Below, piece after piece: positions 5,701-6,037 of a DNA stretch of 6,037 nucleotides (position 1 is the first letter of the stretch; each line of letters opens with the position of its first letter). The position numbers and the translations under genes were made by a program. Below the pieces are notes generated by a model. The model was not told where the DNA came from. It worked only from the letters and a program-made list of their open reading frames with translations, and searched no databases. The stretch lies in NCBI GenBank assembly GCA_046760705.1, contig JBHIER010000222.1, positions 1 through 6,037 on the forward strand, read 5' to 3'. The stretch comes from JBHIER01 sp046760705 [NCBI: bacterium] (GTDB taxonomy: Bacteria > JBHIER01 > G020348925).

Positions 5701-6037
5701 CCCCATCACCCTCGGTCCCCGGGCCCACCTCTCATTCTGGCACTGGTACGAGGTGGCCACCTACGGGGTGAACGGCATCCTGGTGGAGATCGACGACGGC
5801 TCCGGGTGGAGGAAGCTCGATTTCATCGGAAGCGGTGGGGCCCTCCAGCCCCTGCTGCCCGTAGGCAACGATTGGCTCGAGGACACCTATGACCTGGCGG
5901 AATACCCGGCCGGCTCCCAAGTCCAGATACGCTTTCGCTTCGTCAGTGACGGGGAGCGGGTCTCGGAAGGGGTCTACATCGACGATGTACGGGTCTTCAG
6001 CGACTACTCCACACCCTTTCCCCTCCTCGATCTTGTC
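2747..6037 (+). CDS. Secreted gingipain-like C25 family cysteine protease, multidomain, C-terminus beyond the window
   Basis: This is an exported endopeptidase related to gingipains; 1097 codons are present with no stop. Residues 1-19 form a signal peptide (hydrophobic core ALILVLALLF, probable cleavage after SQA). Residues 20-225 resemble the C25 propeptide, including GEPQLPVKLVHMAVPPG. The catalytic domain spans about 230-590. It opens with YEYVIVTDPEYEPIFRPLADW and contains VWVLIGGDTDIVPVR, the His motif NHDGHAW (His457) and the Cys motif SIGCWPG (Cys492). The His-Cys gap of 35 residues is close to the 33 in RgpB (His211, Cys244). An Ig-like domain follows (about 598-682), then two similar 122-residue repeats (about 690-933). 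The last part (about 930-1088) resembles a MAM/jelly-roll or adhesin-type domain, from WEFSDDMESGD to GVYIDDVRVF. A cell-surface or secretion-sorting domain may follow beyond the edge. The substrate cannot be inferred. No partner gene is in view. Protease family is confident; the C-terminal domain names are by resemblance. Confidence 0.93.
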   Translation, partial: MRSALILVLALLFCGQSQAEEIIASVSSSRSDLTFERLNGYDVVRMADCDMTREVGEPQLPVKLVHMAVPPGMKVDGFRILAVDREEVEGAYDLFPVQPPQILGMPGKVVQTLDFAGPKKDVYGSDSPYPEDIVELSAMGSFRGHRLASLLVHPLQYIPAQRKLLLYTRIEFGVSFIPDGDAPRMLRRRSERREDVCRPFVERLVLNPQDVGEPYALSNLQESPLPEGDYEYVIVTDPEYEPIFRPLADWKTRKGVAATIVTTSWIYRQYTGVDAQEQIRNFIRDAYQNWGAVWVLIGGDTDIVPVRLAWAMDCQMDPADNDLPCDLYYSDLDGTWDTNGNGIYGQVDDGVDLYPEVFVGRAPVDKPKEAKTFVRKVMEYERGVDTQYQLKMLFAAEILWSDPYTDAGEGKNMIEEECIPSRFAPITKLYHSLGNESVQSVVAAMNQGHHIINHDGHAWYTDMCVGEGCLSTWDIDGLTNGPRQSILYSIGCWPGAIDYDCIGEHFVTNPRGGGVAFIGNSRYGWGSPGNPGYGYSDRFDHRFYQELFQDRISHIGATLAAAKAFYVGRSQQENVYRWHQYQLNLLGDPEMDIWTDLPVALTVDHPAEVPTGPSTFTLTVTSTTTPVEGALACLMNGTDLYHRGTTDSQGRVAFNINPDGVDTVWVTVTAHDHLPYKGFATLFAEGPYVSCWTQTIQDSMGGNGDGLINPGETIGLNVHLKNYGDEDATGVTGILRTDDPLVNVLDSLFAFGSIPSGQISAVTIYDSDCYTLEVSPQAENSHTVHFTLEISDSLGNVWTDIIPITVAAPLLICERYSIDDSTGGDGDGLIELGETVWLEVEIENRGLGIAYGVTLHPQTESCDVAILDSLVNLGDIPPDSTVARSFSIELFPAACPSPPMDTYTLTMATSDGFPFTDGFSLAREQALWEFSDDMESGDTLWTHSGQGDLWHLTQHRSHSGDFSWYCGSEGQWRYDKFMDCSLVSSPITLGPRAHLSFWHWYEVATYGVNGILVEIDDGSGWRKLDFIGSGGALQPLLPVGNDWLEDTYDLAEYPAGSQVQIRFRFVSDGERVSEGVYIDDVRVFSDYSTPFPLLDLV
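4814..5545 (+). repeat. Two tandem 122-residue domain repeats inside the protease
   Basis: The protein repeats itself with a constant offset of 122 residues (366 bases) and no gaps at the anchor points. GGNGDGLINPGET (701-713) matches GGDGDGLIELGET (823-835), and DSLFAFGSIP (746-755) matches DSLVNLGDIP (868-877). The unit boundaries are approximate. The motif looks like the CARDB/bacterial Ig-type modules common in secreted proteins. The Asp/Asn/Gly loop (DGDG) is a plausible calcium site, which is inference. The DNA copies have diverged, so the duplication is old. Confidence 0.8.

Noticed and set aside
1-6037. CRISPR array, insertion sequence or integrase attachment site near the tRNA/tmRNA genes
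   Set aside because: No regularly spaced direct repeats, transposase or integrase fragments, or duplicated tRNA/tmRNA 3' ends were seen, although ssrA and tRNA genes are common integration sites.

Overview
This is a bacterial chromosomal window of moderate-to-high GC. It has two arms transcribed away from a roughly 430-base intergenic region at 2317-2746. The leftward (minus-strand) arm reads tRNA-Lys(CUU), then tmRNA (ssrA), then an ECF sigma factor, a membrane-anchored zinc-finger anti-sigma factor, and the first 77 codons of a CcdA-type thiol/disulfide transporter that leaves the window at base 1. The rightward arm is one very large secreted gingipain-type (C25) cysteine protease that is still open at base 6037 after 1097 codons.

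The RNA part is compact. A consensus sigma-70 promoter (TTGACA-N17-TATATT) lies just upstream of tRNA-Lys. The mature tRNA end with encoded CCA is only about 6 nt from the tmRNA 5' end. The tmRNA has the GGTTTCGACGGGG 5' block, the tag frame ANGYSYALAA-stop, hairpins on both sides of the stop, and a T-arm/acceptor 3' end with no encoded CCA. A hairpin followed by a T-rich run lies just after it.

The sigma/anti-sigma/ccdA part looks like a thiol- or envelope-redox stress operon. The sigma factor resembles SigR/RpoE-like ECF factors. The sequence before it matches the SigR-type promoter form (GGGAAC-N18-GTT), which suggests autoregulation. The anti-sigma factor has an HxxxCxxC zinc motif, one membrane segment and an unusual cysteine-rich extracytoplasmic tail. 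The next gene moves reducing equivalents across the membrane. Together they suggest, without proving, that the tail senses disulfide state outside the cytoplasm.

The protease has a signal peptide, a C25 propeptide, a catalytic domain with His457 and Cys492, an Ig-like domain, two 122-residue repeats with aspartate/glycine-rich loops, and a MAM/jelly-roll-like domain. Its promoter is a perfect TTGACA-N17-TATAAT, followed by a 150-nt leader that can form a hairpin with a T5 tail.

The organism cannot be fixed from this window. Secreted C25 proteases with Ig-like and DGDG...GET-type repeats are typical of Gram-negative lineages such as the Bacteroidetes/FCB candidate phyla and some deltaproteobacterial-type groups, so one of these is my guess. 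I see no mobile element, CRISPR array or clearly new system. The most unusual features are the cysteine-rich anti-sigma tail beside ccdA and the tRNA-Lys-ssrA tandem.
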